A DNA stretch of 43,432 nucleotides from a virus. Position numbers and translations under genes: made by a program. Positions 1 to 6,060 of the stretch are shown here, in pieces (the first letter of the stretch is position 1; the number at the start of each line of letters is the position of its first letter). A model generated the notes under the pieces. The model did no database searches and was not told the DNA's origin. It saw only the letters and a list, made by a program, of their open reading frames with translations. The stretch is from positions 1 through 43,432 of the IMG/VR virus record IMGVR_UViG_3300032093_014925; one strand, written 5' to 3'.

Positions 1-69
1 CGAGAGGTACGGGAACTTCCGCCGGCAGAGATCCTTGGCCTTGAAGATCCGCTTGGTGTGCTTGTTCAT
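1..69 (-). CDS. Partial gene downstream of the MoxR ATPase (5' end only)
   Basis: Only the first 23 codons are present; the rest lies beyond the left edge. The peptide begins MNKHTKRIFKAKDLC and is basic. Its ATG overlaps the TGA of the MoxR gene by one base (TGATG), so the two are translationally coupled and very probably co-transcribed. MoxR ATPases are often followed by a partner protein such as a VWA-domain protein, but nothing in these 23 residues identifies one. No function is assigned. Confidence 0.6.
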   Translation of the reverse strand, partial: MNKHTKRIFKAKDLCRRKFPYLS

Positions 70-1175
70 CACGCCACCCCCATCACAGCCGACACCACCT
101 TGCCGTAGCGGGCGGCGAGCTTTTCTGAGGGGCGGTACTTCGGGAACATGGGCTTGAGAGCAGACAGCGAGGGAACGGCCGCATCGGGCAGGTCGTTCTC
201 CGCCAGATGCACCATCACTTCCACGGCCCGGTCGAGTACGGCGGTGTCGACTTCCGACTCCTTCCGCCGCTCGTCGAGGTGCATGACGATCGCACTGGGC
301 AGGGAGATCAGCCGATCCACCTGGGAGTCGGTGACGACCACCTTCTCGGTGCCCGAGAGAATCGCCTCGACGTCGTGCATGGCGATCGCATCGACGCGGG
401 CCATGAGTTCGGCCGACGCACCGGTACCCACAATCCCGGCACCCAACTCCGCCCGGCACTCGTCGAGCAGCCCGACACTCTCGGCGGCGGCGAGGCACTT
501 GGCGAGGTTCCACCAACTCCGGGGAGTGGGAAACGCGAGCGTCCCCTCGTGAACCTTCTCAGTGTTGGCGAGCGTCGGCTTGTTGCGAACGAGGCCGGAG
601 ATCAGCCCGCCCCACTTGGGCAGCAGGAACGAGAAGTCCCCGACCACCGGGAACTCCGCCGGCACCGGGAAGTTGCCGCCGTTGCGGAGTCCCTCGTGCC
701 ACAGACCGGACGGGAAAACCCAGTCGTGGTGGTACAGCCGGTTGCAGATGGAGGGCTCGAGCGGCGAACCGTTGGGTGCCAACTCCGGGGGATTGGCCGC
801 AGCCGAGACGATCGTGGTGGGATGGAAGTGCAGGCTCCCCACCCGCCGCTCGTTGAAGCACGAGAGCAACGGCGGACGCATCTGCGTCTGGGCGCTCGTC
901 AACTCGTCGACGAACAGCCACCGTTTCGCGAGCAGGAGGTCGTGCATCCACTCCATCGGCACCATCCGGCAGAAGCCGGTGGCGGTGTCGTGGTACGGGA
1001 TGCCGCCGATGTCCTCGGGGGCGTGTTGCGACGGGATGAAGACGTGGGCGACGTAGCCGATGTGCGCCGCCACCGCCTCAATGAGCGCGTTCTTGGCGAC
1101 ACCGACGCCACCCCAGGCGATCGACGAGACACCTGCTTGGCAGGCGATGAAGTAGGAAACATTCGGACAAACCAT
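69..1175 (-). CDS. MoxR-type AAA+ ATPase
   Basis: A 368-residue protein starting MVCPNVSYF. An upstream extension of the frame would run through the neighbouring gene, and the ATG at 1175 has the purine-rich block AAGGGG just upstream, so this start is preferred. Near the N-terminus GGVGVAKN matches the MoxR P-loop pattern GxxGxAKS, except that Asn replaces the usual Ser/Thr after Lys. Walker B is LFVDEL, and sensor 1 is AAANP, as in MoxR proteins (compare A-x-x-NP). MoxR ATPases act as chaperone-like remodelers, usually with a partner encoded alongside. Here the downstream partner gene is cut off by the edge. A promoter/leader element (1203-1243) precedes the gene. The family call is fairly secure; the substrate is unknown. 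The Asn in the P-loop may weaken Mg or ATP handling. Confidence 0.82.
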   Translation of the reverse strand: MVCPNVSYFIACQAGVSSIAWGGVGVAKNALIEAVAAHIGYVAHVFIPSQHAPEDIGGIPYHDTATGFCRMVPMEWMHDLLLAKRWLFVDELTSAQTQMRPPLLSCFNERRVGSLHFHPTTIVSAAANPPELAPNGSPLEPSICNRLYHHDWVFPSGLWHEGLRNGGNFPVPAEFPVVGDFSFLLPKWGGLISGLVRNKPTLANTEKVHEGTLAFPTPRSWWNLAKCLAAAESVGLLDECRAELGAGIVGTGASAELMARVDAIAMHDVEAILSGTEKVVVTDSQVDRLISLPSAIVMHLDERRKESEVDTAVLDRAVEVMVHLAENDLPDAAVPSLSALKPMFPKYRPSEKLAARYGKVVSAVMGVA

Positions 1176-1202
1176 GGGAAACCCCTTCGTGAAAATGAAA
1201 CG

Positions 1203-1243
1203 GGGGCCGCACGGCCCCTCGTGAAACCCCTCCCGGCACCCCA
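1203..1243 (-). promoter_or_regulatory. Leader element 1 (GGGGTGCCGGGA plus hairpin)
   Basis: The 12-mer GGGGTGCCGGGA lies at 1242-1231 on the minus strand, five bases past the stop codon of the upstream gene. It is followed by a perfect hairpin GGGGCC-GTGC-GGCCCC (1218-1203) and then the MoxR ATG 28 bases on. It is one of six copies. Whether it works as DNA (promoter) or RNA (structured leader) cannot be decided from sequence. Confidence 0.8.
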
Positions 1244-1246
1244 TCG

Positions 1247-2122
1247 CTAGACGGTCTGTGCCTGCCACAGTTCCATGTGCGCCATGCCGATCATGGCCTG
1301 CTGCCGTTCGAGCGCACCGCGAAGCGCATCCAAGCGCACCTGCAAGAACTCCTCGTAGTATTCGATCTGCCGAGCGTCCTCGACCATCGCCTCGAAGCGG
1401 GACTGCAAGCCGTCGGCACGCGCCTTGCCTCCCCGGCCAGTCAGTTCCTCCCACTCGGCAGACCGCTGCTCCATGCGGGTGATGAGACTCTCCTGCACGT
1501 TGTCGTGGAGCGTGGCGAGGAGTTTGTCGTTGGCGGAGAGATCGACCTGCCAACAGTGGAGACGCGGCCCGACCAACTCCCGGGCCACCGTCTCGTACTG
1601 CTCGATGAACTCACCGGGCATGAAGTAGACGGAGCCGTTGTCCCGCAAGAGAACGCCGTGACACGCCGCGAGCAGACCGTTGACCGCTTTGGTCAGGTCG
1701 CTGGCGGTGAGGTACCGGGTCGACTCCCGGTACACCGCCTCAAGTTGGTTGATCGCATCCGGCCCGACGTACAGGGGGCAGGCGGGAGACTGCTTCAAGA
1801 ACACCGCCCGGCCACACTCGGAGAGGCCGACGGAGAACATGAACTGGTACTCGTTCTCCTGCGTCCCGCGGATCTCCCGGTACACACCGATGCCCGTACT
1901 GCTACGGTCGAGGGTGAAGTATTTGAGGGGCAGACCGGGCAGCGCCAGTCCACCGTCACCGGCCACCGCCTTGGCCGCATCGGTGAGCGCCGCCAGGTGG
2001 TTGACCGCCGGCACGAGCGACGGCTTGCCGACCGAACCGAAGGCACTCTCGGCGTTCTGCCGGAGCACCCGTTGAGAATCCCAGCACACGACGGCGCCGG
2101 ACGAATCGAACTTGCGAATCAT
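1247..2122 (-). CDS. DUF6744-like phage protein
   Basis: A 291-residue protein. The ATG at 2122 (MIRKFDSSG) is chosen over a GTG at 2137 because GGAGG sits seven bases before it. The middle of the protein has the pattern YRESTRYLTASDL, then GLLAACHGVLLRDNGSVYFMPG. I associate this layout (a short helical DxTxAVxxLLxxxxGVxLRxxGxVYFxP core followed by a helical C-terminal third) with DUF6744, a family of unknown function on phages and other mobile elements. Residues from about 200 to the end are rich in E/Q/R/L and probably form a coiled coil. It lies 43 bases after the 83-residue gene, without a leader element of its own, so it is probably co-transcribed with it. The family link is from memory of the pattern, not a search. 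Confidence 0.7.
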   Translation of the reverse strand: MIRKFDSSGAVVCWDSQRVLRQNAESAFGSVGKPSLVPAVNHLAALTDAAKAVAGDGGLALPGLPLKYFTLDRSSTGIGVYREIRGTQENEYQFMFSVGLSECGRAVFLKQSPACPLYVGPDAINQLEAVYRESTRYLTASDLTKAVNGLLAACHGVLLRDNGSVYFMPGEFIEQYETVARELVGPRLHCWQVDLSANDKLLATLHDNVQESLITRMEQRSAEWEELTGRGGKARADGLQSRFEAMVEDARQIEYYEEFLQVRLDALRGALERQQAMIGMAHMELWQAQTV

Positions 2123-2165
2123 GGGGAAAACCTCCACGAGTAAGGGGTACTATACGGGCTTACAC

Positions 2166-2417
2166 TCACTGGAGCGGGCCGTACTTCCGGCCTGCTCCGT
2201 CCAACTGCCCCTCCGTGGCGCGCTCGATCACGAGCCGGAACCGCTCCCGAACCTGCTCGTCGTCGTGGTGTTCGAGGAACGCATCGAGCAGCTCTTGGGC
2301 GAGCAGCCGACCGACCACAACGAGAAACTTCTTGCTCCAGCGGTCGACGGGCTTGCGCCACTCCGACCGCATCTCGTGGGGCGAGAGAGCCTCGTCCCAC
2401 TTGGGGATGTCACGCAT
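2166..2417 (-). CDS. Unknown 83-residue phage protein
   Basis: The protein (MRDIPKWDEALSPHEM...) is helical, charged, and has no recognisable motif, signal peptide or membrane segment. The ATG is preceded by CCGGAG at a normal ribosome-binding distance, with the spacer GTTTTCCC that recurs before several genes of this block. Leader element 2 (2438-2477) precedes it, which supports it as the first gene of a unit that continues into the DUF6744-like gene. No function can be given. Confidence 0.65.
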   Translation of the reverse strand: MRDIPKWDEALSPHEMRSEWRKPVDRWSKKFLVVVGRLLAQELLDAFLEHHDDEQVRERFRLVIERATEGQLDGAGRKYGPLQ

Positions 2418-2437
2418 GGGAAAACTCCGGGGGAACA

Positions 2438-2477
2438 CGGGCCGCCCGGCCCGCATGAACACCCTCCCGGCACCCCA
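2438..2477 (-). promoter_or_regulatory. Leader element 2 (GGGGTGCCGGGA plus hairpin)
   Basis: The 12-mer is at 2476-2465 on the minus strand, five bases after the upstream stop codon. The hairpin CGGGCC-GGGC-GGCCCG spans 2453-2438. The stem differs from copy 1 in its outer pair but is fully paired. Confidence 0.8.
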
Positions 2478-2481
2478 CTGC

Positions 2482-2808
2482 TCACTTCCGGTGGACGCCG
2501 ACCATCCACGTCTCGGGCTTGATGTTCCCGAGCCAGTCGGCGACCGTCGGGATCCGGCCCAAGTCCTCCATGACATGCTGCTCACCGACGAAACGCACCG
2601 GAACCTCCCGGCCCGTACTCGTGGTGATCGAGCGGCCGAAGATCGTCTCGGCCACGAAGATGCCCTCCGAGTGGTGACGCAGCGCCCGGTGGCGGAAGTC
2701 CGCGAGGTGGGCTTTGGAGCCGTCGAACCACTCGTGGATGGCGAGGTAGTCCCTTACCTCGCCACCCCACTTGCGCACCGAACTCTCGGCGTGATGGAGC
2801 GGGTGCAT
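2482..2808 (-). CDS. DUF6915-like protein
   Basis: A 108-residue protein starting MHPLHHAESSVRKWGG. It shows YLAIHEWFDGSKAHLADFRH, HHSEGIF and RFVGEQHVMEDLG, followed by IPTVADWLGNIKPETWM. I recognise this His-rich layout as DUF6915, a small family of unknown function on plasmids and phages. The regularly placed His, Asp and Glu residues could bind a metal, but that is inference. Its ATG overlaps the TGA of the upstream gene by one base, so it is coupled to the DUF6878-like gene. Confidence 0.78.
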   Translation of the reverse strand: MHPLHHAESSVRKWGGEVRDYLAIHEWFDGSKAHLADFRHRALRHHSEGIFVAETIFGRSITTSTGREVPVRFVGEQHVMEDLGRIPTVADWLGNIKPETWMVGVHRK

Positions 2809-3248
2809 CAGACGTCGAACTCCTCGTGAGAACTCTTGGTTTCGATGATGTTCTCCTCGTGGTCGATGTCGACCCGCATGGCGGTGACGTCGAAGGTGAC
2901 GTCGCCCTGCCCACCCTCGTTGATCTCGTACCCGTCGGGCAGGTACTCGTAGAGGAACTCGACCAACTCCTGCCGGAGCGTGTCGTCGATCTCCACGGGC
3001 TTGTCCTCCGGCCCGAGGCACTTGAGGTCGTGGAGGTCGCCGGAATCCCCGTAGCCGGAGTAGCCGCCGACCACCTTCTCGATGCCGAGAGCGTGGAGTT
3101 TGGGGAGCGTCTGCTGCCGGAACTCGGCGGCTTGCTTCTGCTGCTCCAACTCCCGGCGGCGCTCGTAGTCGTCGAACCAACTCGGCCAGTTGAAACTCTC
3201 GACGTTGCCCCGGTCGGGGCAGTCGTCGTAGGACGGCTCATCGTTCAT
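2808..3248 (-). CDS. DUF6878-like protein
   Basis: A 146-residue acidic protein starting MNDEPSYDD. After a helical N-terminal region (about residues 28-50, rich in E/R/Q) it has GIEKVVGGYSGYGDSGDL, then LPDGYEINEGGQGDVTFDV, then VDIDHEENIIET. This G-YGDSGD... EINEGGxGxxxFDV... DHxE arrangement is what I associate with DUF6878, a family of unknown function on mobile elements. The ATG is preceded by AAAGGG. It is the first gene of a two-gene unit with the DUF6915-like gene, and leader element 3 precedes it. Confidence 0.75.
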   Translation of the reverse strand: MNDEPSYDDCPDRGNVESFNWPSWFDDYERRRELEQQKQAAEFRQQTLPKLHALGIEKVVGGYSGYGDSGDLHDLKCLGPEDKPVEIDDTLRQELVEFLYEYLPDGYEINEGGQGDVTFDVTAMRVDIDHEENIIETKSSHEEFDV

Positions 3249-3281
3249 GCAAGAAACCCTTTCGTGAAACGTGGAAGAAAC

Positions 3282-3320
3282 GGGCCGCACGGCCCACACG
3301 AAGACCCTCCCGGCACCCCA
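3282..3320 (-). promoter_or_regulatory. Leader element 3 (GGGGTGCCGGGA plus hairpin)
   Basis: The 12-mer is at 3319-3308 on the minus strand. The hairpin GGGCC-GTGC-GGCCC is at 3295-3282. A conserved ribosome-binding block CACGAAAGGGTTTC follows just before the ATG at 3248. Confidence 0.8.
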
Positions 3321-3334
3321 CCGGGAGAGCCCAA

Positions 3335-3658
3335 CTACCAGCAGTAGCCCTCGATGGTCGCGCGGAGCCTTGCGCTCTTGCCGAGGGGGCAGTTGCGGAT
3401 CACGTCGAGCACCGCGTTCGCGGCCCGACACAACTCCGTCGCCGCCGTGGAGCAATCCATGCTCGACGCATACAACTCCCAGCCCGAACCCGTCGTCGGC
3501 ACCGGCACCGGAACGCCCCGCGCCGCCTTGCGCAGCAGGTCGTAGAAGATCTGCCGCGGCTCAGTGTCGACGGCCCCGTACTGGCGGTACTGACTCTGGA
3601 CGGCCTCGAACTGGCGGATCGCCGCCCGGAACTCCACGACAATCGGATCATCGCTCAT
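3335..3658 (-). CDS. Unknown 107-residue phage protein
   Basis: The protein starts MSDDPIVVEFRAAIRQFEAV. It looks mostly helical, has four Cys (two near the middle, two near the C-terminus) in no known spacing, and carries no signal peptide. AGAAAGGG precedes the ATG. It is a single-gene unit, bounded upstream by a terminator and leader element 4 and downstream by leader element 3. I do not recognise the family. Confidence 0.65.
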   Translation of the reverse strand: MSDDPIVVEFRAAIRQFEAVQSQYRQYGAVDTEPRQIFYDLLRKAARGVPVPVPTTGSGWELYASSMDCSTAATELCRAANAVLDVIRNCPLGKSARLRATIEGYCW

Positions 3659-3689
3659 CGAAGAAACCCTTTCTGTGAGAGAGAGACAC

Positions 3690-3727
3690 GCCGGAACGCC
3701 CGGCACGAAAACCCTCCCGGCACCCCA
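3690..3727 (-). promoter_or_regulatory. Leader element 4 (GGGGTGCCGGGA plus hairpin)
   Basis: The 12-mer is at 3726-3715 on the minus strand and begins only four bases past the T-tract of a terminator, so a new transcript must start at or near it for the next gene to be expressed. The stem is GCCGG/CCGGC (3704-3690), a sequence different from copies 1-3 but perfectly paired. Confidence 0.8.
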
Positions 3728-3730
3728 CCG

Positions 3731-3771
3731 AGAGGAAAAAGAAACCCCGGGGGCAATCCGTTGCCCCGGGG
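3731..3771 (-). terminator. Rho-independent terminator after the clamp/DUF2958 unit
   Basis: On the minus strand CCCCGGGGCAA pairs with TTGCCCCCGGGG (one bulged base, loop CGGA). It is followed directly by TTTCTTTTTCCTCT. It starts ten bases after the stop codon of the 80-residue gene. This is a GC-rich stem plus T-tract, the classical layout. Confidence 0.85.
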
Positions 3772-3781
3772 CTCCTCCCGG

Positions 3782-4024
3782 CTAGATCGGGAGGTCGAGC
3801 ATCAGCAGTTCCCGATGCGCTTCGGGCACTTGGACGCGGAACTTGTCGAGATACTCGAGCAGGTTCGACGCCGAGCCGTAGACCGGGGGGCACGAGCAGA
3901 GGCCGACGATGTGTCGCCAGTTCCCGTTGGGATACACCCGGTCGAGGAAGTAGTAGGACAGCGGCTCGTCGAATCCGTAGACGAACTTGTGTCCCTTGTC
4001 GTTGGTGGCGGTGTGCCGGCTCAC
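3782..4024 (-). CDS. Unknown 80-residue protein coupled to the DUF2958-like gene
   Basis: The GTG start overlaps the TGA of the upstream gene (GTGA), so translation is coupled. The protein (MSRHTATNDKGHKF...) has FVYGFDEPLSYYFLDRVYP and ends in HRELLMLDLPI. The aromatic-rich middle suggests a compact alpha/beta fold. I do not recognise a family. It is the last gene of the clamp unit and is followed directly by a terminator. Confidence 0.65.
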   Translation of the reverse strand: MSRHTATNDKGHKFVYGFDEPLSYYFLDRVYPNGNWRHIVGLCSCPPVYGSASNLLEYLDKFRVQVPEAHRELLMLDLPI

Positions 4025-4314
4025 TTGCAGTCCCCCACCCTACGAGGACTGAAGTAGAGGTCGCGCTCGATGCGCGCCTTGCCGTCGGGGTAGCGGATCG
4101 CCTCCAACTCCGAGAGGAAGAACGAGCCGTACTCCCGCTCATGGCCGACGACGATGCCGAAGAACTCGTTGTCGCCGTCGAATTCGGTGGCGTACCACGT
4201 CCAGTTCGACAACGGGTCGAAGAACTTGACGTACACCGTGGCATCGTCTCCCGACCCCTCCTGTGAAAAGAGGGGCGGGAGCGTCTTCTTGATCTCTTTC
4301 GTGAGCAACTTCAT
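4021..4314 (-). CDS. DUF2958-like protein
   Basis: A 97-residue protein starting MKLLTKEIKKTLPPLFSQE, followed by VYVKFFDPLSNWTWYATEFDG, FFGIVVGHEREYGSFFLSEL and IERDLYF. This is the DUF2958 pattern (KLLTKEIxxxLPPL, VKxFxPxSNWTWYxTE, FFGxVxGxExExGxFxLxEL, ERDLYF) almost end to end. DUF2958 proteins are small, of unknown function, and common on plasmids and phages. The ribosome-binding site AGGAG lies seven bases upstream of the ATG, with spacer ATTTTCCC. It follows the clamp-like gene by 36 bases with no leader element, so the two share a transcript. Confidence 0.85.
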   Translation of the reverse strand: MKLLTKEIKKTLPPLFSQEGSGDDATVYVKFFDPLSNWTWYATEFDGDNEFFGIVVGHEREYGSFFLSELEAIRYPDGKARIERDLYFSPRRVGDCK

Positions 4315-4350
4315 GGGAAAATCTCCTGTGAAAAGGGGTGATGGGATGGG

Positions 4351-4956
4351 TCAGACGGTGGCGGGCTCGGCGATCTCCTCCGCGGGAGACTCGGTGCCGA
4401 ACTCACCGGGAAACGGCGTGACGTCGAGAGACATGGGCATGAGGACTGCCCGGATGACTTCCCCGGTGGGGGCGGTGGCGGCGAAGTAGATGGCCCGCTC
4501 GGCATCGCCGATGTAGACCCGCACCCCTTCGACTCCCGCCGCCTTGAAGACGGCCAGGACGTCGATGAGCAGCTCCGGCTTCACGCCGATCTGCTTGTGC
4601 TCGGCCGTATCGCCGAAGACGTCACGCCACCGGGGGAACTTGCCGTCGATGAGCGGCGCCGTAGCGGCACCCGCACCGCCGACGACCATCGCCTTGCCGT
4701 CGACCACCTCGAACACCGTGTTGCGACCCTTCGCAGCGGCGGCGGTGTACGCCTTGGTGAGCGGCTTGGCCTCGATGATGCAATCCACCGGATCGCACTC
4801 GTCGCCGTAGGAGACGTTGAGCAACTTCCGGCCGTCGGTGACCGTGATGATCGAGACGTTCTCAGCGCTCTCGCACTTCACGCCACCGAGGGAATAGCGA
4901 CTCGATTCGGTGTCAGTGCAGCCGACGATCGCCTTGATGAAACTGGGCAAACGCAT
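4351..4956 (-). CDS. DNA sliding-clamp (beta subunit)-like protein, short form
   Basis: A 201-residue protein starting MRLPSFIKAIVGC. Landmarks match bacterial beta clamps: RYSLGGV (compare RYxLNGV), VTDGRKL (ATDGHRL), IDGKFPRWRDVF (xDGxFPDYxxVxP), a C-terminal VYIGDAERAIYF and RAVLMPM (xxVMPM). A clamp would tether a DNA polymerase or other partner to DNA. Bacterial beta has about 366 residues and three domains. Here I can align domain II and the second half of domain III, so about half the usual length is present. That may be a genuine phage short form, not a truncation, since it has a good start, its own leader element and downstream genes. The first gene of its unit. The homology is convincing by eye but unsearched. 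Confidence 0.72.
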   Translation of the reverse strand: MRLPSFIKAIVGCTDTESSRYSLGGVKCESAENVSIITVTDGRKLLNVSYGDECDPVDCIIEAKPLTKAYTAAAAKGRNTVFEVVDGKAMVVGGAGAATAPLIDGKFPRWRDVFGDTAEHKQIGVKPELLIDVLAVFKAAGVEGVRVYIGDAERAIYFAATAPTGEVIRAVLMPMSLDVTPFPGEFGTESPAEEIAEPATV

Positions 4957-4980
4957 GGAGGAATCTCCGGGAAGGAAGTG

Positions 4981-5029
4981 GCGGAGCGGCACCGTGCCGA
5001 CCCGCCGCAAAACCCATCCCGGCACCCCA
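4981..5029 (-). promoter_or_regulatory. Leader element 5 (GGGGTGCCGGGA plus hairpin)
   Basis: The 12-mer is at 5028-5017 on the minus strand. The downstream hairpin has an inner stem CGGCA/TGCCG and an outer GCGG/CCGC, the most diverged stem of the six but still paired. It lies 73 bases before the clamp-like ATG, at the head of the leftward gene block. Confidence 0.75.
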
Positions 5030-5131
5030 TAGAGAGACTCACACCATCAGCGCACCGCTGTCACAACGCCGACCCAACACTCCGATCACTTCGAGGCTCC
5101 AGGCACCGGAGAGAGACAAACGGAGCGCAGG
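5030..5131. promoter_or_regulatory. Divergent control region between two leader elements
   Basis: About 100 bases lie between back-to-back elements 5 (leftward) and 6 (rightward). I see no convincing sigma-70 -35/-10 pair and no ORF. A short hairpin CTCC-AGGCACC-GGAG occurs near 5099-5113. Regulator binding here is inference. Confidence 0.45.
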
Positions 5132-5171
5132 GGGGTGCCGGGAAGGATGCTTCGGGTCGGCCGTGCGGCCG
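5132..5171 (+). promoter_or_regulatory. Leader element 6 (plus-strand copy)
   Basis: The 12-mer GGGGTGCCGGGA at 5132-5143 is here on the plus strand, in front of a plus-strand gene. Hairpin CGGCC-GTGC-GGCCG spans 5158-5171, and the ATG is 69 bases from the start of the motif. The orientation change with gene direction shows the element belongs to the gene, not to the strand. Confidence 0.8.
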
Positions 5172-5200
5172 GCGAAGTTTTCTTGAACGGAGAGACAGTC

Positions 5201-5662
5201 ATGGCAGGTCAGAAGATGCTCGACATTGCGGCGCGTATCGCGGAGATCGAGCGCAAGGCGCAGGAAGCCGAAGCGCGGGCCGCGGCGGCGGAAGCGCGGG
5301 CAACGGAAGCGGAGAAGCGCGCAGCGGAAGCCGAAGCCGGGAAGCCGAAGCCGAAAGCCGGCTTCGTGGAGTTGAAGCCGAACCCCCGATACGAGTACGC
5401 GAAGGGGGTCGAGATGCTTCCCAACGGGAAGACGGTCGAGATCGTCGTGAACCGCGAAGGGTACGCCGAACTGACGTACAACAAGCGCTTCTGGAAGGAT
5501 GCTCAGGGCCGGCATCATCCGACGCGCGGAATCTCCGGCGATCCCGCGGAGTGCGCGTACCTTCTCGCATGGATGCTCGAAAACCCCGAAGCCGTCACGC
5601 GGTGGGCGGAGTTTGCGACCGCGAAGGGAACCGAAGCGCGGGCCGCGAAGGGGAGCGCGTAG
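5201..5662 (+). CDS. Unknown coiled-coil phage protein
   Basis: A 153-residue protein; the ATG at 5201 (MAGQKMLDI) follows GGAGAG at a suitable distance, whereas an upstream in-frame extension would run through the leader hairpin. Residues 9-48 are an uninterrupted Ala/Glu/Lys/Arg heptad-like stretch, probably a coiled coil. A Lys/Pro hinge follows, then a C-terminal domain (about 54-145) with KPNPRYEYAKGVEMLPNG and WKDAQGRHHPTRGISGDP. No known motif. It is the only rightward gene with the shared leader element and it ends in a strong terminator, so it forms its own unit, probably expressed together with the leftward block. Confidence 0.65.
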   Translation: MAGQKMLDIAARIAEIERKAQEAEARAAAAEARATEAEKRAAEAEAGKPKPKAGFVELKPNPRYEYAKGVEMLPNGKTVEIVVNREGYAELTYNKRFWKDAQGRHHPTRGISGDPAECAYLLAWMLENPEAVTRWAEFATAKGTEARAAKGSA

Positions 5663-5686
5663 GCTTCCCGTCGGCGTCGATCCCTG

Positions 5687-5720
5687 CCCCCTGCCCCTTC
5701 CACGGGGCAGGGGGTTTTTT
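5687..5720 (+). terminator. Strong rho-independent terminator
   Basis: An 11-bp perfect stem CCCCCTGCCCC/GGGGCAGGGGG with loop TTCCAC is followed directly by TTTTTT. It sits 25 bases after the coiled-coil gene and closes its transcript. Confidence 0.93.
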
Positions 5721-5724
5721 CATG

Positions 5725-6060
5725 CGCCGACGGCCCGGGGATCGACGCGCGGGGATGCTCCGGCCCGCGATGCTCCCGGCCCGCGACGGGGCCGCACGGG
5801 CCGCGACGGGCCGCGGGGGTATCCCGGGCAGGGGGCCGGCGGGAACGGGCCGCACGGGGCCGGCACGGGGCCGGAGCGCGGGGGGGAACGGGGCAGACCC
5901 GCGAGGGGGCAGACCGGGAGGGGGAGGGACGGGGAGCGGGGGACTCGACCGGTGGCGGCGCGCGGGGCCGGTCGGCGGCAGGGAACCGTCGGGGGGAACG
6001 CAAACCTAGACGGGGCAGGGGCTTCCGACCCCTCCCCCGGCCCCCCCGGCCCCGCGAAAA
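5725..6060 (+). other. G-rich non-coding island
   Basis: No gene-like ORF starts sensibly here; frames stay open only because the GC content is extreme. The plus strand carries many runs of four to seven G, with recurring pieces such as ACGGGGCCG, CACGGGGCCGG and GAGGGGGCAGA. C-runs occur only at its right end, near 6030-6055. Such clustering gives G-quadruplex potential. It separates the early-type block from the cassette at 6210. Possible roles include an origin, a packaging or recombination site, or a transcription block. None is shown. Confidence 0.6.

Noticed and set aside
207-1250. Long plus-strand frame of 347 codons opposite the MoxR gene
   Set aside because: Composition is Arg/Gly/Val/Pro-rich shadow sequence; the opposite strand has AAA+ motifs and a good start.
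2148-2154. TATAGTA as a minus-strand -10 box before the DUF6744-like gene
   Set aside because: No -35-like sequence at 16-18 bases upstream, and the gene can be read from the preceding leader element.
4597-6009. 470-codon plus-strand frame across the clamp gene, leader region and G-rich island
   Set aside because: It ignores a terminator and two leader elements, is Arg/Gly-rich low complexity, and overlaps a better supported gene on each side.
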